From the NCBI GenBank assembly GCA_963722575.1, contig CAVRNR010000022.1, positions 930,001-994,000 on the forward strand: 64,000 nucleotides of DNA, written 5' to 3'. This stretch comes from Fen-178 sp963722575. GTDB lineage: Bacteria > Acidobacteriota > Terriglobia > Bryobacterales > Bryobacteraceae. Both the position numbers and the translations under genes were made by a program. The notes beneath the pieces were generated by a model. The model ran no database searches and was not told the origin of the DNA. It worked only from the letters and a program-made list of their open reading frames with translations. This document shows, one piece after another, positions 54,656 through 63,428 of this stretch; within the stretch, counting starts at the first letter, position 1, and the number at the start of each line of letters is the position of its first letter.

Positions 54656-55272
54656 TCTCCAGGACCGATGGCGCCATGGAATCGGTTACGAACTTCGCGG
54701 ACCCGCCCTGGTCCGGAATGGTGGAACACATTCGTGACGGAGACCCATCCGCCCTCGAGCAGATGTATCGCATCTTTTCAACGGGCATTCGCTTTTATCT
54801 CTGCCGCCAGCTTGGGCCGCAGGATCTCGACGACAGAGTGCACGATGTGTTCCTGATCATCGTCCAATCCATTCAAAAAGGCGAGCTGCGCGAACCCGAG
54901 CGCTTGATGGGTTACGTGCGCACCATCGTCCGCCGGCAGGTAGCCGCGCAGATCGACGATAACGTGAAGGCGCGCCGCAACCAGGCCGATCTGGAATTCG
55001 GGATGACCCTCTCCGACCATCACCCCAACCCGGAACGGAGCGCCATCGAGCACCAAAACGAAGAGTTGGCCATGCGCATCCTCAACAGCCTTCCCAAGCG
55101 GGATCGCGAGGTTCTGGCCCGTTTCTATCTGGAAGAGCAGCCGCCCGATCGGATCTGCCATGAGATGGGCCTCACGCAAACGCAGTTCCGCCTGGTCAAA
55201 TCCCGCGCCAAGGCGCGATTCGGCGAACTCGGCAGGACCCGGTTCGCCCGCCACGTGGGTTTCCGGTCATAG
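54652..55272 (+). CDS. ECF-type sigma factor coupled to a CHAT protease
   Basis: 206 aa from the ATG at 54652, overlapping the CHAT stop (ATGA) and preceded by GGAGGCGA. Sigma-2 is in QDLDDRVHDVFLIIVQSIQK followed by ERLMGYVRTIVRRQVA; sigma-4 in LPKRDREVLARFYLEEQPPD followed by RICHEMGLTQTQFRLVKSRA. An anti-sigma gene follows 82 bases on. The overlap means protease and sigma factor are translated from one message. Confidence 0.88.
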   Translation: MISRTDGAMESVTNFADPPWSGMVEHIRDGDPSALEQMYRIFSTGIRFYLCRQLGPQDLDDRVHDVFLIIVQSIQKGELREPERLMGYVRTIVRRQVAAQIDDNVKARRNQADLEFGMTLSDHHPNPERSAIEHQNEELAMRILNSLPKRDREVLARFYLEEQPPDRICHEMGLTQTQFRLVKSRAKARFGELGRTRFARHVGFRS

Positions 55273-55354
55273 ACGTACTGATACTTGAGAATTCCGCCGC
55301 GTTCGAAGCACCTTTATTCCAGAGAGCAATTGATTGACAATAAGGGTGCTGGAT

Positions 55355-55960
55355 ATGCACGCTAACTATCACCTGGACGACGAGGAGATTGAGCGGTATT
55401 CGATGGGGGCGATGCCCGAAGCGGCCATCGCCCCCTTTGAAGAACATCTCTTGATCTGTGAACCCTGCCAACTGCGGCTGGCGCAAACCGACGCCTACGT
55501 GGGCGCCATGCGACAGGCCTCCGCGCGTCTTCGGACGGGGCCTCTCAAGCGCGGATTCTCCTGGCTGCGTTTTCCCCGCCTGGTCCCCGCCCTGGCTGGC
55601 ATGGCGGTGGCCGTTGTGGCGGCCGGTTTGTGGATCGGCCGTCCGGATTTGGGAGAGGCGCACCCGTTTGCAGTCGACCTGGAAGCCACGCGCGGGGCCG
55701 CTGTCGAAGCCAAAGCGCCGGCGGGCAGATGGCTGCTCCTGCGGCTGGACCTGGCGGATTTGCCGGCCTCTTCCCGATACCGGCTGGAAATGGTGGATCG
55801 CTTCGGCAGCCGTGTCTGGCAGGCCACTGTGCCGGCACAGGGGTCGAAAGCCCGCTTCAAGGTTCCGCGAACGCAGCCGGGGATCTACTTCGTGCGCGTC
55901 TATTGGCCGCCCGGAAAACTGCTTCGGGAGTTCGGTTTCGAAGTCGAAGGCCGTAGGTAA
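55355..55960 (+). CDS. Zinc anti-sigma factor (zf-HC2 type)
   Basis: 201 aa from the ATG at 55355. The cytoplasmic N-terminus has LDDEEIERYSMGAMPEAAIA and PFEEHLLICEPCQLRL, the H-x3-C-x2-C zinc motif. One membrane helix (LVPALAGMAVAVVAAGLWIG) and an outer beta-rich domain (GRWLLLRLDLADLPASSRYR; GIYFVRVYWPPGKLLREFGF) follow. It should hold the neighbouring sigma factor at the membrane. A CHAT-mediated cut of this protein or its partner is a plausible trigger. Confidence 0.8.
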   Translation: MHANYHLDDEEIERYSMGAMPEAAIAPFEEHLLICEPCQLRLAQTDAYVGAMRQASARLRTGPLKRGFSWLRFPRLVPALAGMAVAVVAAGLWIGRPDLGEAHPFAVDLEATRGAAVEAKAPAGRWLLLRLDLADLPASSRYRLEMVDRFGSRVWQATVPAQGSKARFKVPRTQPGIYFVRVYWPPGKLLREFGFEVEGRR

Positions 55961-55985
55961 TCAAGCCCGCTGATAGAATAGTGTT

Positions 55986-58115
55986 ATGTTGCGTTCGCAT
56001 GCGGGCGCATGGCCGAGAGGGCGCCCCTCCGTCGAGCGTTTTTTCCAGTTTTCGCTGCTGGGCCTGGTAGCCAGCGGATATCTCGCGGTGGCCGGCTCGG
56101 GGTTTCTGGATACCCCGACCATCGCGCTCACCGCCGCCGGCCTGGTGCTTCGCGGCCTGGTGATCCGCGGGTTCGTGCGGCTGGACCTTCCGGATCGCAC
56201 CGTAACCCTCATCGCCCTCGGCTATACCGGCTTCTTCGCGCTCGATTATTTCCTTCTTTCGCGGGAGTTTCTCACCGCCACTGTCCACCTGGTGTTTTTC
56301 CTGGCTGTGATGAAAATCCTCACGGCGAAAACCAATCGGGATTATCTTTACACCGCCGCCATTGCCTTTGTGGAGCTTTTGGCTGCCGCCCTCCTGTCCA
56401 TCGATGTCAACTTCTTCCTGTTTCTGGCGCTCTACCTGCTGTTCGCCGTGGCGGCGCTCACCAGCGGAGAGATTCGCCGCTCCACGCGCCAGGCCGCGGT
56501 CACGGCGCGCAGCGGGCTGAAGCGCTTCTACCCCCGCCTGGCGCTGCATTCGGCATTGATCACTCTGGGAATCCTGTCGATCGCCGCCGGGCTGTTCTTT
56601 CTCCTGCCGCGCACCGCCGAGGCGGCGTTCTCCCACCTGATCTCGCATCGTTTCTATCTTCCCGGTTTCTCGAGCGAGGTGACGCTCGGCGAGTTCGGCG
56701 ACATCGGCACCGCCTCCCGGCCGGTCATGCACATCCGCATTTTCAGCAGCGAAACGCCGGGCGGCCTGAAATGGCGCGGCCGGGCGCTGGCCGAATTCGA
56801 TGGGAAGCGGTGGTCCGAGCCCGGCCGGGCGAACCAGGCGGTCGCGGTGGAGAACGGCCACGCCAGCCTGGAGCCGTCCGCCGGCCGGCGGCCGGGGCGG
56901 CACATCAACTACCACGTCGATCTGGACGCTTTCGGCACCGATGCGCTCTTTTTCGCCGGGGTGCCCGAGATGGTGGATCTGCGCTACCCATTTCTCTTGC
57001 GGACGGCGACCGGAAGTTACCGGCTCGGGTACCAGTCGCCTCAGGGCGTCCATTACGACGCCTACAGCCGGCTCGAGGATCCGCCGGAGACTTCGCCCGC
57101 CCCGTACCCCGAGCCCATTCTGCCGCTCCGGGCGCGAAGCGATTATCTGCAACTGCCGCCGCTCGACCCGCGAATCCCCGAGCTGGCGCGCGCCATGACG
57201 GCGGGCGCGGCGACGGACCTGGAGCGGGCGCGCGCCATCGAGCGCCGGCTGCGCGCCGATTACGGCTACACGCTCGAACTTCCGGACCACGAAGTGGCCG
57301 ATCCGCTGGCTTACTTCCTCTTCACGCGCAAGCAGGGCCACTGCGAATACTTCGCCTCCGCCATGACGGTGATGCTGCGGACTGCCGGCATCCCCGCGCG
57401 CCTCGCCACGGGCTTCCAAAGCGGGGTGTACAACCCCATCACGGATTTCTGGCTGGTGCGCGCCTCCGACGCCCACGCTTGGGTGGAGGCCTGGATCCCC
57501 GGTTATGGCTGGACCACCTTCGATCCCACGCCGCCCGATCCCAGCCGCCACGATTTCGCCCTGTTGACGAAACTCGGGTTGTACCTGGATGCGGCCGGCA
57601 CCTTCTGGCAGGAGTGGGTGGTGAGCTACGACATCGGCCGGCAGGGCACGCTGGCCGACCGCTTGGAACAGGGTGCGCGCAGTATGGGCATCCGCTGGTT
57701 CGATTCCCTTTCCGGAGTGGACTGGAATTGGCGTCTCCGCGCGGCGGCGTGGTTCCGGCGCTATGGCGCCGGCATCCCGATCGGTCTGGCGCTGGGAGTC
57801 GCCATCTGGGTGCTGGGGCCGCGGCTGGTACGCCTGCTGCGCATCCGCAGCCGCGTGGAGCGCGTCCGCCGCGGCCAGGCCACGGTGGCGGACGCCACCC
57901 TGCTGTACGAGCGCATGCTCGACCTATTGAAACGTCGCGGCTACCAGAAACCCGCGTGGTTCACGCCCACGGAGTTCGCCGAATCGCTGCCGTCGGGCCA
58001 ACTGGGGACAGCCGTGACGGAGTTCACCGGCCAGTACAACGCTCTGCGTTTTGGCCGCCGCACGGAAGTGGCGCCGCGATTGTCGATGCTTCTCGATGAG
58101 CTGGAGCGGCAGTAA
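55986..58115 (+). CDS. TgpA-type membrane transglutaminase-like protein
   Basis: 709 aa. A DUF3488-type block of N-terminal membrane helices (FFQFSLLGLVASGYLAVAGS; LVFFLAVMKILTAKTNRDYL) precedes the transglutaminase core: Cys in KQGHCEYFASAMTVMLRTAG, His in ASDAHAWVEAWIPGYGWTTF, Asp in FDPTPPDPS. A late helix (GAGIPIGLALGVAIWVLGPR) and a DUF4129-like tail complete the TgpA layout. Usually encoded with MoxR ATPase genes, which are absent here. Confidence 0.88.
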   Translation: MLRSHAGAWPRGRPSVERFFQFSLLGLVASGYLAVAGSGFLDTPTIALTAAGLVLRGLVIRGFVRLDLPDRTVTLIALGYTGFFALDYFLLSREFLTATVHLVFFLAVMKILTAKTNRDYLYTAAIAFVELLAAALLSIDVNFFLFLALYLLFAVAALTSGEIRRSTRQAAVTARSGLKRFYPRLALHSALITLGILSIAAGLFFLLPRTAEAAFSHLISHRFYLPGFSSEVTLGEFGDIGTASRPVMHIRIFSSETPGGLKWRGRALAEFDGKRWSEPGRANQAVAVENGHASLEPSAGRRPGRHINYHVDLDAFGTDALFFAGVPEMVDLRYPFLLRTATGSYRLGYQSPQGVHYDAYSRLEDPPETSPAPYPEPILPLRARSDYLQLPPLDPRIPELARAMTAGAATDLERARAIERRLRADYGYTLELPDHEVADPLAYFLFTRKQGHCEYFASAMTVMLRTAGIPARLATGFQSGVYNPITDFWLVRASDAHAWVEAWIPGYGWTTFDPTPPDPSRHDFALLTKLGLYLDAAGTFWQEWVVSYDIGRQGTLADRLEQGARSMGIRWFDSLSGVDWNWRLRAAAWFRRYGAGIPIGLALGVAIWVLGPRLVRLLRIRSRVERVRRGQATVADATLLYERMLDLLKRRGYQKPAWFTPTEFAESLPSGQLGTAVTEFTGQYNALRFGRRTEVAPRLSMLLDELERQ

Positions 58116-58179
58116 GGTGGGGCATGCTTTAGCTTGCCCGTTTTTGTCGCGGCACTTCGCTCCGCGACCCGGCATCTTC
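58116..58179. repeat. Short hairpins after the transglutaminase gene
   Basis: GGGGCATG...TTGCCC and GTCGCGG/CCGCGAC (58146-58169) form two small hairpins; the phrase recalls family B in style but is not the same unit. Confidence 0.4.
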
Positions 58180-58397
58180 TTCGACGCGGAGACGCAGAGA
58201 CACAGAGAAAAGACAGAGAAGAACCAAACGAAGTCAAATCCTGAGAGCGCGGAAGAAGCGGAGGTAATGGAGGCTGGCGCAGCGAGGCCTTTTGACAACG
58301 TTCCATTTGCTCGAAGACTGCGCTCTCAGGTTTTGACTCTATTCTTCTTTCTTCCTCTCTGCGGTTTTCTCCGCGTCTTCGCGTCTCCGCGTCGAAA
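58180..58397. repeat. Long imperfect inverted-repeat element, family C
   Basis: The arms start TTCGACGCGGAGACGC and end in its reverse complement, with inner matches such as AGTCAAATCCTGAGAGCGC against GCGCTCTCAGGTTTTGACT (18 of 19). The whole 218 bp can fold into one long hairpin. No ORF of interest. It resembles a MITE or a mobile palindrome. Confidence 0.75.
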
Positions 58398-58460
58398 AAC
58401 ACGCTCCCGTTTTCAACTCGCGGCACTGCGCTCATGAGCGCCACGTGCGACCCTGGGAAC

Positions 58461-59297
58461 ATGTTGAAGAAACTGCTGCCGGCCGCCGCGGTCTGCGCCT
58501 CGCTGCTGCTGGCCCTGGCCAAGATCCCCTTTCAGGCGCAATCCGCGTCAACCGTCTCCTATACCGTCGCAGGCGACGGCGAAACCGTGGAGATCCATAA
58601 CGTAGCCTGGCAATACACGGGAACCGGTGTACCCGGCCGCCCCGCCGATGAGCGCCTCCTGCTGCGCACCACCACGCACGCGAAAGACTTCGTCGGCGAT
58701 ATACCCGAGCCGGGCGCCGTGACTTTGGAAGCGTGGCCGCTGGGCGGCGATCCGAAGCAGAAGCCACTCTACTCCGTGAAGCTCGAAGCCGATTCCGCTC
58801 GCACGCTCGACAATTGCCTCTGGGTGATCGACCGCGGCTACGTCGACGTGCCGACGTGGTCCATTTACCGTCTGGGCGACGGCCGCCATCTTTTCGACAC
58901 GCATGTGGAGTTGGTCCGCTTCACGGTATCGAGGGCCGACGGCAATCCAAGATACGCCGGCCTGGACGTCCCGGCCGACGACACCCCCGATCCCCGCCTG
59001 AAAGAGCCGCACGTGGTGGCGGTGCTGGTCTACGCGGCGGAAGATCGCGTCCTGCGCGAAGCCCTGATCACCGACGACAAGCCGGCGGAGGCGCGGCAGA
59101 TGCGTTCCTTCGCGGACGAGACGCAGCAGGTCGCGTTCATCGAGACCCCCGCGCGCCGCCTCAAGATCGCCTTCAGCCACAACTACCCGGACGCCGCGGC
59201 CACAGTGGAAGCCAGCGTCCCGTTAGTCAAGGACGAGCTGGACTTATCGCACGCCCAGCTTCCGCCCGGCCTGCACATCGCGGCGTGGCGAAGGTAG
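58461..59297 (+). CDS. Secreted hypothetical protein
   Basis: 278 aa from the ATG at 58461, giving the signal peptide MLKKLLPAAAVCASLLLALA; an ATG at 58434 is possible. The mature part is beta-rich (TVSYTVAGDGETVEIHNVAW; LLLRTTTHAKDFVGDIPEPG; LDNCLWVIDRGYVDVPTWSI). No domain recognised and no operon partner. Function unknown. Confidence 0.65.
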   Translation: MLKKLLPAAAVCASLLLALAKIPFQAQSASTVSYTVAGDGETVEIHNVAWQYTGTGVPGRPADERLLLRTTTHAKDFVGDIPEPGAVTLEAWPLGGDPKQKPLYSVKLEADSARTLDNCLWVIDRGYVDVPTWSIYRLGDGRHLFDTHVELVRFTVSRADGNPRYAGLDVPADDTPDPRLKEPHVVAVLVYAAEDRVLREALITDDKPAEARQMRSFADETQQVAFIETPARRLKIAFSHNYPDAAATVEASVPLVKDELDLSHAQLPPGLHIAAWRR

Positions 59298-59304
59298 TGT
59301 ACTT

Positions 59305-59374
59305 GTGGGGCAGGATGGTATCCTGCGCGCCGATTGGAAATCGGCGCAACTGGCGGGTTGCCAACCTGCCCCAC
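59305..59374. repeat. Multi-hairpin dispersed repeat, family B, copy 2
   Basis: GTGGGGCAG opens and CTGCCCCAC-like TGCCCCAC closes; between are GCAGGAT/ATCCTGC, GCGCCGATT/AATCGGCGC and TGGCGGGTT/AACCTGCC, each with a three-base loop. Relative to copy 1 (21068-21168) one hairpin is missing and the orientation is reversed. It lies between convergent genes. Confidence 0.8.
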
Positions 59375-59383
59375 GTCCCCCCT

Positions 59384-60403
59384 TTATCCCACGTACCGCG
59401 CGTACAAACTGCGCGCCACGCCCGTGTCGCTGGTCCCCTTGACGATCGCGCGGCCATCGGGGAACACCGTCATCTCGTAAGGCGCAACCAAAAACCTCAG
59501 CGCGAATTCGTTGGCGCGGACTTCGCCCAGCGGCTCCAGACGCGCTTTCAATGCCACCAGGTCGATCGGGCGCTCGCGCTCGTGGATCTGCACCGCGTTC
59601 CGGCCGCACAGGGTGGCCGGCGGGCGAGGCGATTCTTCCAGGTAGGGGAACTCGCGGCGGGCGCACGCGGGACAGTCCGGGTCCCTCCGCGGGCCTTCGA
59701 GCTGGCGGATGTCTCCGTCCCATACGTCAATCGTGGTGAGGCGCGCGCACACCAGGTCCGCGTGCCCGGAGAGGATCTTCAGCGCATCCGCCACCTGGAG
59801 CGACGCCACCGCGGAGACAATCGCGTTCAACACGCCGGCGGTCTCGCAGGTGGGCTGGACGCCCGCGGGCGGTTCGGGATAGACGCAGCGCAGGCACGCC
59901 GTGCGTCCCGGGATCACCGGCATGGTCAGGCCGTAACTGCCCACGGCCGCTCCGTAGATCCACGGAACGCCGCGGCTCACGGCGAAATCGTTGATCAGGT
60001 AGCGCGTTTCAAAGTTGTCGGTGCCATCTAGAATGAGGTCCGCGCCGCCCAGCAACTCCGCCACGTTTGACGGTGTGAGGTCGGCCACCACGCCGCGCGC
60101 GTGAACCGCGGAATTGATGCGCGCGACATGCCGCTCGGCGGCCGCGGCCTTGGGAAGCGACTCGGCGGCGTCGGATTCCTCGAACAGCCACTGGCGATGC
60201 AGGTTGCCCGGCTCCACGTAATCGCGATCGACGATGGTGAGCGTGCCCACCCCCGCCCTGGCCAGCGCCGCGACGTGAAAACTTCCCAGCGCGCCGCAGC
60301 CCACCACCGCCGCGTGCGACCGCAGCAAGGCCTCCTGTCCCCGTTCCCCGATGCCTGGAAACAGGATTTGCCGGGAATAGCGCTGGCGCTCGGCCGCGTC
60401 CAT
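59384..60403 (-). CDS. ThiF/MoeB/HesA-family adenylyltransferase
   Basis: 339 aa from the ATG at 60403 (a TTG lies one codon earlier). ATP site AAVVGCGALGSFHVAALARA, then LTIVDRDYVEPGNLHRQWLF, DLILDGTDNFETRYLINDFA and GAAVGSYGLTMPVIPGRTAC. Zinc-binding Cys pairs lie in CLRCVYPE and DCPACARRE. Activates a sulfur-carrier C-terminus for thiamine or molybdopterin synthesis; the C-terminal 80 residues (rhodanese-less, with VQIHERERPIDLVALKARLE) resemble a ThiS-like partner domain. Confidence 0.88.
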   Translation of the reverse strand: MDAAERQRYSRQILFPGIGERGQEALLRSHAAVVGCGALGSFHVAALARAGVGTLTIVDRDYVEPGNLHRQWLFEESDAAESLPKAAAAERHVARINSAVHARGVVADLTPSNVAELLGGADLILDGTDNFETRYLINDFAVSRGVPWIYGAAVGSYGLTMPVIPGRTACLRCVYPEPPAGVQPTCETAGVLNAIVSAVASLQVADALKILSGHADLVCARLTTIDVWDGDIRQLEGPRRDPDCPACARREFPYLEESPRPPATLCGRNAVQIHERERPIDLVALKARLEPLGEVRANEFALRFLVAPYEMTVFPDGRAIVKGTSDTGVARSLYARYVG

Positions 60404-60446
60404 CAATCCGATGGTAACAAAGTCGCTATGAGGGACTTACGGTATC

Positions 60447-63428
60447 ATGAACTTGGTGCGATCGCTGCTCGCCAACTTCCCTTGCCTGGTTGTCTGTCTG
60501 GCGGCTGCGCAGACCGGAACTCTCCTGGCGCAATACCAGAAGTATGACGGCAAGGAAGTGCTTACCATTCAGTTCGATCCGGTCGAGCAGCCTTTAGATC
60601 CGTCCGAGCTGTATGAAATCCTGCCGCTCAAAATCCACCAGCCGCTCAGCATGGCCGCCGTCCGCGACTCCATCGAGCGGCTGTTTGCCACCGGAAGGTA
60701 CGCCGACATCCAGGTGGATGCCGAGGCCTACCAGAACGGTGTCATCGTCCGCTTCCTCACAAAAAACAGTTGGTTCATCGGCAGTGTGTCGGCGGTGGGC
60801 AGCCTGTCCAATCCGAATCCCGGGCAACTGGAGAACGCCACGCGGCTCGATCTGGGCCAGCCTTACACCGATGCCAAACTCCAGGAGGCCGTGGCCGGCC
60901 AGCAACGGCTGCTCGAAAGCAACGGTCTTTACGGGAGGGGCATCCACCCGGAGTTGGATTACGACCGCGCCCACCAGCAGGTGAATCTCCGCTTCGAAGT
61001 CGATAGCGGGAAGCGTGCGCATTTCGCTCCACCGGTGCTGACCGGCGAGTTGAAAATGGATCCTGGGAAGATCATCGGCGCCACCAAATTCCGGCGCTGG
61101 ATCATCCACACCTGGAAGCCGGTCACCGAGACGCGCGTGGTCGAGGGCATCGCTGGGGTCCGCGCGCTGTATGACAAGGAGGATCACCTGGAAGCCAAGG
61201 TCGCGCTGGATTCCCTGAAGTACGACGCCGGGACCAACAGCGCCCTTCCCACCATCCACATCGAGGCGGGGCCGCGCATCGAGGTGCGCACCACCGGCGC
61301 CAAGGTCTCCCCAAAAAAGCTGCGGCGCTACGTTCCGGTTTTCGAGGAACACGCCGTGGATCACGACCTGCTGGTCGAAGGCGCACGCAACCTGCGCGAT
61401 TATTTCCAGTCGGACGGCTACTTCAACGCCGAGGTGGAGTTCAAGGAGGAGGGCGTCGTCAACGATAAGTCCTCCATCGATTACGTGGTCTCGACCGGCG
61501 AGCGCCACAAGCTGGTGGCCATCGAAATCCGCGGCAACCGGTACTTCGACACGGAAACGATTCGCGAGCGCATGTTCCTCCAGAAGGCCTCGTTCCTCCA
61601 GTTTCCGCACGGGCGCTACAGCGAGAGCCTCCTCAGCCGCGATGAGGATTCCATCGTCAATCTGTACCAGTCGAACGGCTTTCGCGACGTGCGGGTGACC
61701 GACCGGCTGGAGAACGACTACCGCGGCAAGGCCGGCGATATGGCGGTCTCTCTCACCATCGACGAAGGGCCCCAGTACTTCGTCAACCACCTGGAGGTCG
61801 AGGGCATCCGGAGCTTGGACCAGGCGGCCATCCTGAAAATGCTCAATTGCACCCAGGATCAGCCTTTCAGCGAATTCAACGTGGCGGTGGACCGCGATAC
61901 CATCCTGGCGCAATACTTCGACAACGGGTTCCCCAATGCCACCTTCGAGTGGAGCTCCAAGCCGGCCGGGAAGCCGAACCAGGTGGACCTGCGTTTCACC
62001 ATCGGCGAAGGCAATGAGGAATCGGTGAGGGAGGTGCTCATCAACCAGGGCGCGCTCAAGACCACGCGCCCCGGCCTGGTCTATCGAAACCTCAATCTGA
62101 ATCCCGGCGACCCGCTTTCCCCGACGGCGATCACCGAAACCCAGCGCCGCCTCTACGACCTCGGGGTCTTTTCGCGCGTCGATACCGCCATCCAGAATCC
62201 CGACGGCGAGACCAGCCGCAAGTACGTGCTCTATGAATTGGAAGAAGCGCGGCGCTACTCTTTCGCGGCCGGCCTGGGCGCGCAGTTAACCCGCATCGGC
62301 GGGTGCACCACCTGCCTCGACGCGCCCGCCGGGCAGACCGGCTTCTCCCCGCGCGTCTCGCTCGATTTCACCCGGTCCAACCTGTGGGGCCTGGCCCACA
62401 GCATCAGCCTGCGCACCCGCGTTTCCACCCTGGAGCGCCGCGGCCTGCTCACCTACACCTGGCCGCGCTTCCACAACCAGGAGCGCCTCAACGTTTCGTT
62501 CACCGGCCTCTATGAAGATGAGAACGACATCCGCACGTTTTCCTATAAGCGGGAAGAAGGCTCGGCGCAATTGTCGCAGCGCATCTCCAAAGCCACCACC
62601 CTGTTCTACCGTTACACCTACCGGCGCGTCAGCGTCGACCAGGCGACTCTCAAGATCACCCCGTTTCTGATCCCCCTTCTTTCGCAGCCGGTGCGCCTGG
62701 GCCTGATCTCCGGCGGCTTCATCCAGGACCGCCGCGACGATCCCGTGGACCCGCATAAAGGCGTCTATACCACGCTGGACGTGGGACTGGCCGAGCACAT
62801 CGTCGGTTCGCAGCGCAACTTCCTGCGCTTTCTGGCGCGCAATGCGACCTACCATCCTCTCGGCAAGAAGCTGGTGCTGGCGCGCAGCACGGAATTCGGC
62901 GACATCTACGCGTTCCGCTACAGCGGCGACGTGCTCGCGGCCATCCCCCTGCCTGAACGCTTTTTCGGCGGCGGCGGCACTTCGAACCGCGGCTTCCCGG
63001 AAAACCAGGCCGGACCTCGCGACCCGGTGACCGGCTTCCCGCTGGGGGGCACGGCGGTCTTCTTCAACCAGACCGAGCTGCGCTTCCCGCTGATTGGCGA
63101 CAATATCGGCGGCGTCCTGTTTCACGACGCCGGCAACGCCTATTCCAGCCTCGACAATCTTTCCTTCCGCGTGCGCCAGCGCAACCTTCAGGATTTCGAT
63201 TACATGGTCCACGCCGTAGGTTTCGGAATCCGCTACCGCACGCCCGTCGGGCCCATCCGCGTCGACCTGGCATACAGCATCAACCCGCCCCGCTTCTTTG
63301 GCTTCAAGGGAACCCTGCAGGACCTGATCAACGCGGGCGTCAACCCCTGCGCCGGCGCCGCCAGCCAATGCGTGGTGCAGGGCGTGAGCCATTTTCAATA
63401 CTTCTTCTCGATAGGACAGACGTTTTGA
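60447..63428 (+). CDS. OMP85-family outer membrane protein with POTRA repeats
   Basis: 993 aa with signal peptide. Several POTRA modules are visible (VLTIQFDPVEQPLDPSELYE; LVAIEIRGNRYFDTETIRER; YFVNHLEVEGIRSLDQAAIL; VREVLINQGALKTTRPGLVY). The barrel half has YSFAAGLGAQLTRIG, PEDRFFGGGGTSNRGFPENQ-like FFGGGGTSNRGFPENQAG and a closing GIRYRTPVGPIRVDLAYSIN. It is the last-strand type of BamA/TamA. A SurA-like gene follows directly. Confidence 0.88.
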   Translation: MNLVRSLLANFPCLVVCLAAAQTGTLLAQYQKYDGKEVLTIQFDPVEQPLDPSELYEILPLKIHQPLSMAAVRDSIERLFATGRYADIQVDAEAYQNGVIVRFLTKNSWFIGSVSAVGSLSNPNPGQLENATRLDLGQPYTDAKLQEAVAGQQRLLESNGLYGRGIHPELDYDRAHQQVNLRFEVDSGKRAHFAPPVLTGELKMDPGKIIGATKFRRWIIHTWKPVTETRVVEGIAGVRALYDKEDHLEAKVALDSLKYDAGTNSALPTIHIEAGPRIEVRTTGAKVSPKKLRRYVPVFEEHAVDHDLLVEGARNLRDYFQSDGYFNAEVEFKEEGVVNDKSSIDYVVSTGERHKLVAIEIRGNRYFDTETIRERMFLQKASFLQFPHGRYSESLLSRDEDSIVNLYQSNGFRDVRVTDRLENDYRGKAGDMAVSLTIDEGPQYFVNHLEVEGIRSLDQAAILKMLNCTQDQPFSEFNVAVDRDTILAQYFDNGFPNATFEWSSKPAGKPNQVDLRFTIGEGNEESVREVLINQGALKTTRPGLVYRNLNLNPGDPLSPTAITETQRRLYDLGVFSRVDTAIQNPDGETSRKYVLYELEEARRYSFAAGLGAQLTRIGGCTTCLDAPAGQTGFSPRVSLDFTRSNLWGLAHSISLRTRVSTLERRGLLTYTWPRFHNQERLNVSFTGLYEDENDIRTFSYKREEGSAQLSQRISKATTLFYRYTYRRVSVDQATLKITPFLIPLLSQPVRLGLISGGFIQDRRDDPVDPHKGVYTTLDVGLAEHIVGSQRNFLRFLARNATYHPLGKKLVLARSTEFGDIYAFRYSGDVLAAIPLPERFFGGGGTSNRGFPENQAGPRDPVTGFPLGGTAVFFNQTELRFPLIGDNIGGVLFHDAGNAYSSLDNLSFRVRQRNLQDFDYMVHAVGFGIRYRTPVGPIRVDLAYSINPPRFFGFKGTLQDLINAGVNPCAGAASQCVVQGVSHFQYFFSIGQTF

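Noticed and set aside
56009..58099. Second long forward frame over the transglutaminase
   Set aside because: Frame +1 shadow, Arg/Pro-rich without motifs; the TgpA frame has the catalytic triad.
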